Shown here piece by piece: positions 12,301 through 23,700 of a DNA stretch of 64,000 bases. Source of the DNA: Scenedesmus sp. ARA3 (taxonomy: Eukaryota; Chlorophyta; Chlorophyceae; Sphaeropleales; Scenedesmaceae); assembly GCA_004335835.1 (NCBI GenBank), contig RWJK01001545.1, positions 160,213 to 224,212 of the forward strand. Reading direction: 5' to 3'. A program made the translations under genes and the position numbers. Position 1 is the stretch's first letter. Each line of letters opens with the position of its first letter. Below the pieces are notes generated by a model, which saw only the letters and a list, made by a program, of their open reading frames with translations, was not told the origin of the DNA and did not search any database.

Positions 12301-12634
12301 CGATCTGGTTGGCTGTGCCAGCAGTGAAGCCTGTGAGGCAGCAGATGGAGAGCCGCAGTGTCAGATAGAAGAGGCAGCCCCAGCTGGCGGTGCTGCAGCG
12401 AGCCACATGGTCGATGATACTGAGTCTACCGCAACTGCAACCGCAGAAGCAAGTGCAGCATCAGCAGCAGAAAGCAAACTGGAAGCAGCAAGCAGTGGTG
12501 CAGCAGACCAGATGGGTGATGAAGCTGGCGACAGGGCAGATGCGATTCCTGAAGGTGATACAGAGGCAGGACCAGCAGAGGACGCGGGCGTAGAGGCAAC
12601 AGCTGCTGGTGCAGCCAGTGGGCAGGCAGTATGA
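9342..12634 (+). CDS. MORN-repeat protein with acidic, Glu/Ala-rich C-terminal tail
   Basis: Seven exons (9342-9594, 9752-9861, 10101-10242, 10487-10648, 10851-11047, 11247-11388, 11604-12634) give 678 residues with all phases consistent. After an Arg/Ser/Pro-rich head come five to six MORN units between about residues 97 and 215. Examples are Y-K-G-Q-V-L-A-G-R-P-H-G-K-G, Y-E-G-D-F-C-K-G-V-R-E-G-Q-G and Y-D-G-M-W-H-A-D-R-R-H-G-V-G. Residues from about 270 to 410 form a helical, EF-hand-like region without clear calcium ligands, and the rest is Ala/Glu/Gln low complexity. MORN arrays of this kind occur in radial-spoke and other axonemal or membrane-associated proteins; the exact orthologue is not identified. 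The first intron uses a GC donor (GCAAGT at 9595). An open extension follows the TGA. Confidence 0.85.
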
Positions 12635-12748
12635 GGTGCCTTGATGGCCGCGGCAGGCGATGCTGGGCAGGATGGGGCTGCAGTGGAGCTGGGCGAGGCA
12701 GCAGAAGCTGCTGCAGACAGCAACGGAAGCAGTGAAGAGAGGAATTAG
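12635..12748 (+). other. In-frame open extension after the MORN-gene stop codon
   Basis: After the TGA at 12632-12634 the same frame stays open for 37 codons to a TAG at 12746-12748. Its composition is the same Ala/Gly/Glu-rich one as the preceding tail (G-E-A-A-E-A-A-A-D-S-N-G-S-S-E-E). This could be former coding sequence behind a new stop, a base-calling error, or readthrough. Confidence 0.5.
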
Positions 12749-13552
12749 CGTGTGATGGTGAGGTGTGAGTGCAGGGGGGATGCGGCAATGGCTTGCCAAG
12801 GACAGTGCGCACTGGGCAGCACAGCATGCAGTCATCTGACTGCAAGGAATCACAATCAATGGCTGTGCACTGCTGGGAGTTGACACCACCTTGGTTGGTG
12901 GCTGAAAACTTCGTGCAGTCCACTCAAGACGGCGGCGTTAGCGTCAATTTTGCTGACTGTATGCAGTTTAAGTGAATGGCGTCAATGGATATTTTGGGCT
13001 ACATTTCTGGCTGATAGTGCAGCATCCAGGCACTGAATGCCTACCAATGCCGCAACATGCACACCATATGGTGTGATGCATCATGGCGCCATGATGGCTG
13101 TGCACTGCAGGGATGCCATCGCTGGACAGCCCGTGGCGCCTTACATGCGTGTAGCTTGAACGTTTCTGGGGTTTCGACTTTGGCGTTCTAGCTGCTCTTG
13201 TCGCACGGCATCCAAATTGTTGGGAGTCTTGCTGAGTTCCTGAAGCTTACACCAGAGCACACAGAGCAGCTGATAAATGATTCTATTACTTAGGTATGAT
13301 GAATGAGTCACTTTCACAGGTTTGGTGGCCGGTTGTCTTAGTTTAAATTCGCAACAAATCAGTCACACTCACACTCGTGAGAGTTATGCACTAAGAACCG
13401 GAGGTCGAGCCCCTCAGCGCTTATAAGTTCATCACTGGCCATCAACCCACTAGCCATAAACCCGCAGTTGTTCTGCATTACTGCCAGTGTATCTGCTGAC
13501 TGCCATCACAACCTGCAAGCCCACACCAGTCACCAGCGCTAGCGGTTGCAGT
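12749..13552. other. Intergenic with one hairpin-forming segment
   Basis: No exon supported. It includes a 73-nt inverted-repeat structure at 13329-13401, listed separately, and the 5' region of the ferredoxin-MBL gene. Confidence 0.5.
13329..13401. repeat. 73-nt imperfect inverted repeat with an inner hairpin
   Basis: CCGGTT-GT-CTTAGT at 13329-13342 pairs with ACTAAGAACCGG at 13390-13401, giving a 12-bp stem with a 2-nt bulge. Inside, CTCAC-ACTC-GTGAG forms a second perfect 5-bp stem. The size is close to that of a tRNA, but there is no cloverleaf. It could be a small inverted-repeat element or a structured RNA. Confidence 0.4.
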
Positions 13553-15883
13553 ATGCTTGCACAGCGGCCATGTATGTCGATGGCTCAATTGAGCCGATCG
13601 CGCTGTGTAAATGTTTCAGCGGTGGCGGGCTCCACCAGCACCCCAGGTTACGCGTATCAAAAAGTGCAGAAGGACAACAGGGAGCCAAGGGCGGAGAACG
13701 TTGCAGGAAACTTCTGGGTGGACCACACATGCATTGGTGAGTCTTTCAAGTCCTTCCTGGTGCATGCCACCAGCCAGCAAGCGCGCAGGCTGCTCAATGC
13801 ACCAGCAGGTGTTTGCTAATGCTGTGCATGCTCTTGGATGCATGCAATGCACTTGTGGCCTTGTCGTGAACTTGAACTAGGCGTCGCTGCCAACTTATGT
13901 CAACGATTTAATCTTTTGCAATGGTGCTGGCTGCCTGCAGACTGTGACACCTGCCGCATGATGGCACCAGAGACATACAGCAGGATGAACGACCAGTCAG
14001 CAGTGCACCAGCAGCCCTCAGACCGCAAGGGCAGGGTGCGGGCACTGCAGGCGCTGCTGTCGTGCCCAACGTGAGTATCACAGTCTTCTGCACACCCGCT
14101 GTACTCCTGCAGATAGCCGCAGCAGCAGCAGCTGGGCCAAGGAACTCCTTATCACGGCATGCATGGGCCACGGGGCGCATAATGGGTGGTGCGGGTGGTG
14201 GTAGCAAAGCTGCAGCCATACGCACACAGGAGTTGCTGACATGTTCTGGGCTCAGCCTCTCCTCGCTTTTGTGAGTTTGTTGACACATGTCGGCCCTTGG
14301 CCACTGCTGGGTTGTGCGCATCTGCAGTGCTTGCTTTGCAACCAACCAACTGCTGCTTTCCTTGCAGTTACTCCATCCACGTGAATGAGAGGAGCGCAGA
14401 TGAGTTGAAGGAGGCTCAGGCTGGTATGCCGCTGCCCGTGCCCGGTACCGCCAACTGCTACAGCTGCGGATGGTAAGGACTGACATCAAGTTGCTCAGCA
14501 ACCACTGCAGCAGCATACCTCAACTGAAACATGTTTGAATCTCTGCTGATGTGTACGGTTGCAGCACAACACTGTTGGCTCAACTGCTGCATTAGCAGGC
14601 CCTACTGCATGCGCACGGGTGACAGTCTGGTCCCTGTACGCGGCCAGCTTAGCAGCAGCAGCAGCAACAGCAGCTGCGTTCCCAACCCTTGTTATGACAT
14701 GCTCACTGCACTCAAATGTGCCCCTGCTGGCTGTGCCATGCTTGCTGCAACCGCTCCAGGCGCTCCGAGAAGACGTTTGGTGGCGAGGGCTTCCTCATCA
14801 CGCGCTCACAGGGCAACGTGCTGGTGGACGCCCCCCGCTTCAACCCCGTGCTGGCCAAGCGCATCGCGGAGATGGGCGGCATCAAGTACATGTTCCTCAC
14901 ACACAAGTGAGTGGGCCTGGGCGCATGCCGCTGCTGCGGGTGCTCGAGCCTCACTGCCATAGTAGACAGTGTACATCGTCTTAACCTAGTGTGTATATGT
15001 GAGAGGCAGTACTGTTTTTACTTAACAGTTTCCAGAGCAGGTGTCATGTGCAACGTTGCAAGTTGAGCACACGCTGTGTACGTATGGCTTGGCGTGCTCT
15101 TTCTGCTGCAAGAGCAACATCATTTTAGGGCTGCTGAGTTGCTACTGTTGCATGTCGGCGCGCTCCTGTGTGTGCAGGGATGACGTGGGCGACCATGAGC
15201 GCTGGGCGAAGCACTTCAATGCGCAGCGCATCCTGCACGCGGATGAGGTGGTGCCAGACACACAGGCAGTGGAGGTGAAGCTCACAGGTGCGGCAGCAGG
15301 CCCTGAGGCAGCCCCGGCAGCACATACTCAGCACAGTGCAGCTCAGCTTGGTGCCCCCTAGAAAGCTGCGCGTTTTTAGCGCAGCGTTTCACTGCCACAC
15401 ACCACCAACGCTCTGCTGTGGAGCCAGCTGCTGCTCACTCCTGCCAACTACCACCAGCACGCTGACGCTCATCGCCCATCTGCTGCGGCACTTGCAAATG
15501 TGCGCTGCTGTGCAGGCGAAGGGCCCTGGCAGCTGCCAGACGGCAGTGATGACATCACGCTCATCTTCACGCCTGGCCACACTGAGGCACACGTGTGCCT
15601 CTACTACGCACCCGACAAGGCCCTGTTCTCAGGCGACCACCTGTCAGCAGGCTACACACCCGAGCAGGAGCTGTATGTGTTCAAGGACTTCAACTGGTAC
15701 AGCGTGCCGCGGCAGCTGGAGAGCATGCGGCAGCTGCTGCAGTATGACTGGCTGCACGTGCTGCCCTGCCACGGGCGGCCAGTGCACCTGCGTGATGCGC
15801 TGCACAGGCTGCAGGCGATGAATGAGCTGCTGGTGAGGGAGGGGCTGACGCCTGAGCTGCAGCCGGCTGCTGTCAGCAGCTGA
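13553..15883 (+). CDS. Chloroplast ferredoxin-like / metallo-beta-lactamase fold fusion protein
   Basis: Six exons (13553-13736, 13941-14070, 14368-14472, 14760-14906, 15178-15287, 15516-15883) encode 347 residues. A Ser/Arg-rich N terminus (about 40 residues) looks like a chloroplast transit peptide. Next is a ferredoxin-like module with N-F-W-V-D-H-T-C-I-D-C-D-T-C and a later S-C-P-T, the C-x2-C-x2-C...C-P pattern that binds a 4Fe-4S cluster. The MBL domain starts at about residue 145. Its metal motif reads T-H-K-D-D-V-G-D-H, so the usual second His of H-x-H-x-D-H is replaced. The other motifs are present: T-P-G-H-T-E, F-S-G-D-H and L-P-C-H-G-R-P. Plants and cyanobacteria carry this same domain pair (Arabidopsis At4g33540 type, from memory). 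The substrate is not known to me. Confidence 0.88.
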
Positions 15884-16953
15884 GCTAGTGCAGCATTGCT
15901 GAGCTTGGGCTGGGATTTTTATGCCTTGTTGTTGTGCTACCGCATTTGTTTTACGGGCATCTGAGTGAGACCACACGTGTTGCTTTGATATCAGCAGCGC
16001 CATGGTGCTTATGGGTTTGTGTGTTTGTCGCTCGCATTGCTGCCGATGCTGTTCAGATGCCATGAGCCACATGTGTTCGTCAAAGGATGTTTGGGCATGT
16101 GCGAGCAGCAGGGGCTGAGTATGCTGCCTGGCACATTTGCCCTGCATCAGGCCTCTGCAGTGCTGTGCAGGTGTGGAAGGTCGCTGCTGGCGGTTTGACC
16201 TAGACGTGCTTGACAAATTGTGTGACAGGGCTGTTGGCTTTGAAAAGCAAGGATACGCATGCACAGGATACGCATGCATGATCAGGCAGTACCTGCATGT
16301 TGTCCCCAGAACTGCTTAATGCCACAGTTGGAGCTCCAACACTCGAGTGCCCTGCGAAGTTGTCTTGAATGCTTGTCGCCAGGTCTCAAAGCATGTGCAT
16401 CCATAGATTTTGTCAGTAGCCACAAGTTGTGGATGGTATAGCGGTGCAAAGCATCAACTCTGCTGTTATTTTATGGTTTATGGCAAAGTGGGAGACACAG
16501 CATTGCTGGCCTGGGCACGGTGTGCCTGCGTGTGCATGCCACATTGGCGTGTGGGGGTAAATTTCGGCCCGGTTGGTTTTGGGTGTGGTGGTGTACAGGT
16601 CGGGCCTCGGACGCCACGCTGCATGCATCAGGAACTGATGCATCGTTTGCTGCGAGGCTATAGTGTTATGTGAGCAGCATTGCTGTGCTCTCTGAAGCTG
16701 AGATGTTGTTCAACATTTAGAGTGACACCTGCCAAAGCCCTAACAGGTGTAACTGCCACTTTTCACAAGCGTAAGGACAATATCAAACAAGATAACTGCA
16801 TATGCGCGCAGATTGACACCATTGCAGCCCTGTGCTGCGATCTGGTAAGCTACCAGGAGCACGTCGCATGTTGCTCTGGCACTGGCGCTTTTGCATTTGA
16901 TCAACGCTTCCGTGCTCATTCCACTGAAAGGTTATAATCTTAATTCGTTTGCT
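15884..16953. other. Intergenic, no gene seen
   Basis: About 1.07 kb between two plus-strand genes. A 15-bp tandem duplication (AGGATACGCATGCA) lies at about 16250-16279. No exon or RNA gene was supported. Confidence 0.5.
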
Positions 16954-19629
16954 ATGACGATGGCCCAACACCGATGTCACTGCAGCGCTAGCAGCAGAGG
17001 CAGCAGTACTGCACTTTGCAGCAGCAACACCAGATTCCTGAACCGGACAGCTGCGACCCGTGCAGTGCTGTGCGCCCCCAGGCAGCACACCAGCAGCTGG
17101 GCACTGCGGGCTACCGCTGTGGACCACTTGATCATGAATGTAGATGGCTTCAATGCCACCCAGGCAGCTGCAGCATACCCGCCGCTGGCACAAATGGAAA
17201 TGGAAGAGTTTGCCCTGAGCAATCTGGGCGTCATCCAGTCTCTCATTCCTGCAAGGATTCAAGGACAGCTGTTCACACACCACCCACAGCTGCTGGAGAC
17301 TGACATGCAGGTGAGGATGATACATGTAGCTTGCGAAGCTGGCTACACAGACCTGCCTCATGGGCCATGCTCCACTGCTGGCACGATCCGATGCATGCAT
17401 GGCATCCCACATTCACTGCATATGTCTTTGACTGATGATGTGTCATGCGCTAACTGTGTGTGCTGCAGGCGTGGCTGGACTTTTTGCAGTCGTTTGGGCT
17501 GCAGGAGCAGCAGATTGCCGACATCCTGCGCAGCAGCCCCGAGCTGTTCTACTCCAGCAACATCTTCCAGGTGCGCGCCTGGCAGTTAAGCTTCAGCAGC
17601 AGTCATCAAGCTACGTGCAATGCTGGCGCCAGTCAGGATAACAACAAGCAGTCACACACGACCAACCTCAACTGTATACTGCGGTGTTCAAGCTGATAGC
17701 CAGCATGCCCTGCTGCTGCTGGCATTTGCTGCATTGCATCCGCCTGCAGGCTGGCCAGCTGCTGCTGTTTCTACGGCAGAACCTGCAGCTGCCTGACGAC
17801 GCGCTGCTGCCCCGGCTCAAGTGGGCTGCAGCGCTGCGCCCCGACAGCAGCCAGGCGTCCATGCAGGCAGTTGTGCAGGCGCTGCAGCAGCACCTGCCGC
17901 TGCGTGAGGAGCAGCTGCTGCCTGCGCTGAGCCTGTTCCCAGATGTGCTGGGCTGGGACGTGCAGCGGGAGCTGCTGCCCAAGCTGCAGTTTTTCGACAG
18001 CCTGGGGCCTGCAGGCAGGCGGCTGTTGGACACCATGTACGAGGAGCATACAGGATACCTGCAGGTGTGAGGCCGTACTCAGCAACACCACCAGCAGCAG
18101 TGGATGCATACACACTTGCCGACCTTGTTGCCGAATGGCAGCAGCTGTGCACCCGTCCAGTTCAGGGGCTTGCAGTCACCTTCAGTGCCTGCTGGTGCGG
18201 CTGCTCCCTCTGTATGCCTTCTTGCAGGGCCTGCGCAGCTGGAGCTACGCAGTGGCGCCCAAGCTGCAGCTGCTGAGCGAGGTGCTGGGCAGCGAGCAGC
18301 AGGCGGCAGCGCTCATCGCCAGCTGCCCAGCTGTGCTGAAGCTGCCAGTGGAGGCCAAGCTGCAGCCTGTGCTGGGTTGCCTTGCTGCTGCTGGGGTGAA
18401 GGGTGAGCAGCTGGCACAGCTGCTGAGGGGCTGCCCCAAGCTGCTGGCTGAGCCGCGGGAGAGCATCGTAGCCAGGTGGGTGGGATCAAAGGGTGAGAGG
18501 AACAATCAGATGCTGCGGCGGTTGCAAGCTTGAAGCACCAGCTGTTTGTGCCGGCTGCCCTGCATTCATGCAGCTCGTGCAGCAGCCGGTGGCACAGCTG
18601 TGCCAGCCCCAGCTGTGCAAGCAATTGTCATGCTTGCCAGCTATTCAAGTCACGTATGTGTGAGCTGTATGTCTGCTGCGTAGTCTGCTGCATGCTGTGG
18701 TATCTCACTTGCTTTCGAGCAACTTTGAACCTGGCATGCATGTTAATCCAGGCGTGTCCTACCCCTGTGCAGGATCAACTTCCTGGTCGATGTGATAGGC
18801 GGTGACGTGAGCGACCTGATGGCTTACCCCCAGTATGCCATGCTGTCACTGGCTGACACCGTCGGCCCCCGCTACTACTTCCTGGCGCGTCAGGGCTGGC
18901 TGGAGGCCTTCAGCGAGCCCAGCAGTGGCAGCCTGCAGCTGGCTCGTGTGATGCAGCCGGAGCTGACGGCCTTCCTGGCTGATGTGGCACAGGTGAGGGG
19001 GGCGGACTGTGGCACAGGTGAGGGGGGCGGACTGTGGCACAGGTGAGGGGGGCGGACTGTGGCACAGGTGAGGGGGGCGGACTGTGGCACAGGTGAGGGG
19101 GGCGGACTGTGGCACAGGTGAGGGGGGCGGACTGTGGCACAGGTGAGGGGGGCGGACTGTGGCATGCAGCCGCACCAACAGCTAGCAGGAGAGCAAAGCA
19201 GGCCGGAGCCTGTGTGCCAGGGCTGGTGGCTTTACAGATGGAGTGACAGCAGTAGCTGTATAGTGCTTTGGTGTATGTTTGCTTCTGGTTGGCTGGCCAT
19301 GTCGTACATGCACCATGTTTGCTGTGTTTCTGTGCAGCAGCTCGTCATCGCAGGACGTCACAGCCAGCAGAATGCTCTCAAAAGCAACCAAGAAACACCA
19401 CACCACATTCCGTATGCAGCAATACAGCCGTGTATTGCCTTGATGCTGCTGTAATCAGGTGTCTGGGCAAGACATTGGGTCAGCAGCTACTGCCTATGGG
19501 GAGATGAAGGTGGAGTGGGACAACCTGCTGGGCTGGTGCTGCGACAAGGCCTTCAGCAGCCAGGAGGAGCGCGCAGGCAGCAGCATGTACGAGGAGCAGC
19601 TCAACCTGTTCTACGTGCTGGTGCAGTGA
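16954..19629 (+). CDS. mTERF-family organellar protein
   Basis: Six exons (16954-17310, 17469-17570, 17750-18064, 18228-18475, 18773-18992, 19459-19629) give 470 residues. The N terminus is Ser/Arg/Thr-rich and suits an organelle transit peptide (about residues 1-55). The rest is a series of roughly 30-35-residue helical repeats with the mTERF signature: a Leu-rich helix, then a Pro-x-Leu turn. Examples are I-A-D-I-L-R-S-S-P-E-L-F, L-I-A-S-C-P-A-V-L-K-L, L-L-R-G-C-P-K-L-L, and a penultimate block with I-N-F-L-V-D-V-I-G-G-D and Y-P-Q-Y-A-M-L-S. mTERF proteins bind organellar nucleic acid and act in transcription, splicing or ribosome assembly; which organelle is unclear. The exon 5 donor is multiplied by a 25-bp repeat. 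A further small exon between 19162 and 19458 is possible. Confidence 0.85.
18984..19162 (+). repeat. 25-bp perfect tandem repeat carrying a splice donor, seven copies
   Basis: The unit reads GGCACAG/GTGAGG and continues through GGGGCGGACTGT. GT dinucleotides fall at 18993, 19018, 19043, 19068, 19093, 19118 and 19143. The first copy spans the end of mTERF exon 5 and its donor; the others lie in the intron. Copies are identical apart from the last, whose end diverges. There are no spacers, so this is not a CRISPR array. Confidence 0.92.
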
Positions 19630-20768
19630 CCCAGCTCAGCACGAGGTTGCAGTGACATTGGCTGGCAGCGACTCCTAGTCACCGTACTTGTGGGGTGAAG
19701 TGCAGCGAGCCACTGCTGCAGGGGCTGCTCTACAGCGGGTGTCTGGTTGCAAGCCCTCAGGGCCCTGCAGCGCCTGCAGTAGCCGCAGCTGCAGCATGGA
19801 CTCTACCAGCAGCCTGAGGCTGTGAGGATCTTGCAAGTGTGTATGCATGATGCAGTGCCAGATCTGCTGGCTCTCGACATCGCCTGACAAGGCACCGGTG
19901 CAGTCAGCTGCAAATACGAAAGTTACCAACAATCACGCAGACGCACGGAGGCGCGCCGCTGATTGACGCCACCCGGCCCATGTCCCATGGCCACGTGGCC
20001 AATACAGTGGTTGCCACATGGGGCGTGGTGTCCTGAGATGCTGCGTACTTCCACACGCTCATACACAGCTAACCTGGTCAGAAAGACGCCAGGAAGCAGG
20101 AGAGACGACTGACGGCATCAGAAAGCGCACACAACATCATCATCATCATCATCAGAAAGCGCACACCTGTGTGATGCAGCATATGTGCACAGTGCGTCCC
20201 TGCCGGCTGCAAGACCGGGCTGCACAACGCACAGAGCAATTGCGTGAAGTAATCTGGGCGCGCAGCGGTCACATTGAGCCCAGGCACATGGTGCGCTACG
20301 TGGCGATGCGACCATGTCACAGCACACATAACACGCAGCATGCCACACGACCGACTATGATGAGCGCACGCTGTGCACAACTATACTGCCAACAACACAG
20401 GCAGGTTATCTTGAACATAATGCAATGGCGCGCATCGCGCGCCAACGCATGCACACCTGCGCAAAAGCTAGACTCACGAAACAGAAACGATGTTGCAGTG
20501 CTTGATAGAGGATTGATTGAGTTTGGGTCAACATGTACACCACAACAGCAGACGCGTCATCAGAAGAAGGAACAAACCACGTATGTGCGCTGCTAGCGCA
20601 TCAACGATGCAGCGGTGCCTGCAGCTGCAGCCACAGCAGCATATGCCCCAGATGCACAGCCTGCTGCTGACAGTTGGTGCGGACGGCGATGTCACCACAA
20701 AACCGCTGCAGCTGCTGCTGCCAGCAAAGTGCCTGCTGGTGTTCCAGGAAGCTGATTCAAGCAGCGGC
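19630..20768. other. Intergenic between convergent mTERF and NOP56
   Basis: Holds the two 3' UTRs. It contains a 17-bp direct repeat (20116-20132 and 20150-20166) separated by a CAT triplet run. No exon supported. Confidence 0.5.
20116..20166. repeat. 17-bp direct repeat flanking a CAT microsatellite
   Basis: CATCAGAAAGCGCACAC occurs twice, with AACATCATCATCATCAT between the copies. Replication slippage or a very short triplet-tailed insertion would both produce this. Confidence 0.75.
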
Positions 20769-23700
20769 TTATGCCTCCACCTTCTTCTTTTTCTTCTTCT
20801 TCTCGCCGTCTGCTTCCGACTTCTTTGACTTCTTGGCCTTCTTGGGAGCCTCCTCCTCTGCAGCAGCAGCAGCAGCAGCACTAAGAGAGTAAGGAACAAG
20901 CCTGGAACAAATGCATATATACGCAGAACAAACCTGGCACATATGCGGCAACGGCTTCCAGAACAACAAGAGATACATGTGTGAATGGTCTGCTGCTGCT
21001 GTGCTGGTGCTGGCGCTGGCTGTAGCTGCAGCAAGCTAAGTGCCCGACCACCGCCCGACATACACGTGCTGCGCCCCGCACCTGCTGCGTCCTCCTCCTC
21101 CTCTGCTGCGCGCTTCTTCTTCTTCTTGTCCTTCTTCTTGGCTGCCTTGTCATCGTCCAGCACGATCTCCTCGTCAGCCAGCTGCCCCTTGAACTTGTCC
21201 ATGGCCTCCTGCAGGGCGCAGCAGCAAGGTGTGCGATCCACTGTGAGTGCATGAGTTGGCGCATCCATTGACATAAACAACTAGAGACGGTGCTTGTCAT
21301 GCATGCTGCTGCAGTTGACTCTGGCGCCAATACCTGCGCTGGTTGTGAGCAGTGGCACCAGCAAGTCGCCTCAATACAGCAGCCCACAGGAACTGTTACT
21401 AAGATCAGCCAACCGCCCCATCATGCCGCAGCCGCCCACCTGCATCACTGCCAGGTTCTTGCGTGGCGCCACGCCCTCCTCGTAGAAGCGCAGCCGCTCC
21501 TCCACCTGGTCGCGCAGCTTCTCACCAAACGCGCTGGTGGCGCTGTCCAGGAAGCAGTCGATGCGGCTAGCAATGCTGCACTTGTTGGCCAGGTAGCGGG
21601 AGATGCGGCCCTTGTTGCGCTGCTTGGCGCGGCCGATGAAGCTGGAGTGGAAGATGAGGCCGTACTTGGGTGTGTTGCCCTTGGTCTTCAGCGCCCTGGG
21701 GCACGAGGAAGATTTGACAGCCGGCATGACACATGGAGTTAGCAGCATACAGGGCAGCAGGCATCACAAGAGGCCCGGGATGTCTGTGCTGCCTGCAAGA
21801 TTCAACCCTCACAGCGCCATACATGCACTGCGGCCGCAGCAGCACAGCAGAGCACCGACAGGCACACGCGCAGCAGCCCCTCACCTGAACAGCGCCTTCT
21901 CTGCTCCCAGGATCTGCACCGTGCTGGCCGGGTACTTGGCCAGGTTGGTGAGGCTGCCCGCGTGGCTGATCAGCCGCGCGCCGACCATCTCGCCGATCAG
22001 CGCAGACAGGTTTGGCGCCACGGTGTGCATCTTGTCGTTGAGGTAGGTGTGCAGCTTCTGGCGGTACTCGGCCAGGCTGATCACGCGCCGCGCAAAGGTC
22101 TCAATGTTGATGAGGTCAATGGCGGAGATGTCCTGACCCATGGAGGCCTTGGCAGCATCCAGCACCTGGTGGATGATACATGGTATGGCGGTTTGGGTAA
22201 AATTAATGATTGGGGGGCGGGAGCGGAAGTCAGCAGTACGCAAGCACGAAGAGCACGCAGCTGATGCATCGAGACAATTAGGACAGCCACTTGACGCGAC
22301 ACTAAGCGTGTGCCTCTGCTCAACCTCCAGATATGCACAGGCTTGCAACACAGCAAAGCGTCATAAGAGCGCTGGCTGAAACAGCTCCACAGCTCCCATA
22401 CTGCTGCTAAGCACAGCTGCCTCGCCACCCAGCGCTGCTGCTTCTGCAAGCTTCTGCTGCTTCCCAAGTGCTGCGCCGCACCTCCTTGGCCTTGCCCTCG
22501 TCAGCCAGCACCTCTGCCAGCTCTGGCAGCTTCTCCTCGCTGAGGGTGCCCTTGTCCTTGACCACCAGCGCCACACGCGCATACAGGTAGTTGTCCGGCA
22601 CAATCTGTGTAGGCGGAACAGCAACAAACATCAGCACAAATTGAGCGACACATGCGACACCACAGGCAGCTGCAAAATGCTAGCACTGAAACAGCAAGCT
22701 AGACGCAGCGATGCATGAACTGACAGCAGCAGGGGGCTCCGCGCACCTACACATGCGCACGCGCCACCATGCTGACATCCTGAAGTTGAGTGACCATGCC
22801 ACCGTCAACACACAATTCAGCCTGTGATGTAATGGCTGGCGTGCCCATCTACTATCCTACGATACTAATTGCACGTGCTGCTGCTGGCATGGCAGCACTG
22901 CATCAGCCCGCGGCCCGCCACGCACCTTGACCAGCTCCGGGAAGTGCCAGCTGTACCACTCCCTCACGCGCATGATGAAGGTGTTGATGTCCTTGTCCAG
23001 CGTGTCCAGCAGCGCGATGGCCTGGATGACCATGTTGTCCACCTTGTTCACGTTGAACTTCACCTTGGCGCGGCTGTACGAGTGCGCAAGACCCAGCTGC
23101 GCGCGGCGCAGGTCTACGGACGCAAGCACAAACAAGACGAGGCAGGCAGGCACATGCTAGTGAGGAAGCGTTGTGCTGGCAGACTGCTGACTGCTGCTGT
23201 TCACCACTAACGTCCATTATGCCAGATAGATGCCAGCCTACTGTACAAACTGCAGAGGTATCTCGTGTGCTGCCGCCACCAACCGCTGCTCACAAGCCCG
23301 CACACCGCCACCAGCAGCAGCCGCCACCCCGCCTCACCCTCGTCCTTGAGGTTGTCGATGAAGCGCGTGAAGTGTGCGCGGATGCCGCGCAGCAGCTCGC
23401 CGATGAACTCGTTGCACACGCAGGGCACTGCTGTGGCCTCCTGGATGGCGCTGCCCAGCTTGGGCTCAGCCACGCCCAGCTGGAACTTGGCCTTCTTGCC
23501 GTCCTTCACCTGCGCGTGTGGGTGATGTGTAGCGGCAGGATGCGTCAGCTCACCCGGTTGTCGCGTCTGTGGGGCATGCAGTATGGCGCGTGCCTTGTGC
23601 AGTGCACGGTGGTGGTGAAACGAAGCTGCTGATGCACTGGCCTCACCAAGCAGAAGAACTTTTGCTACTGCTCCATGGCATAGCACGCGACACAAGCTGC

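Noticed and set aside
18984..19162. CRISPR-like regular repeats
   Set aside because: The 25-bp units are directly abutting with no spacers, and the locus is a eukaryotic intron.
20528..21280. 250-codon minus-strand frame over the 3' end of NOP56
   Set aside because: It reads through NOP56 introns. The spliced model gives the expected Lys/Glu tail, while this frame gives Arg/Leu triplet noise.
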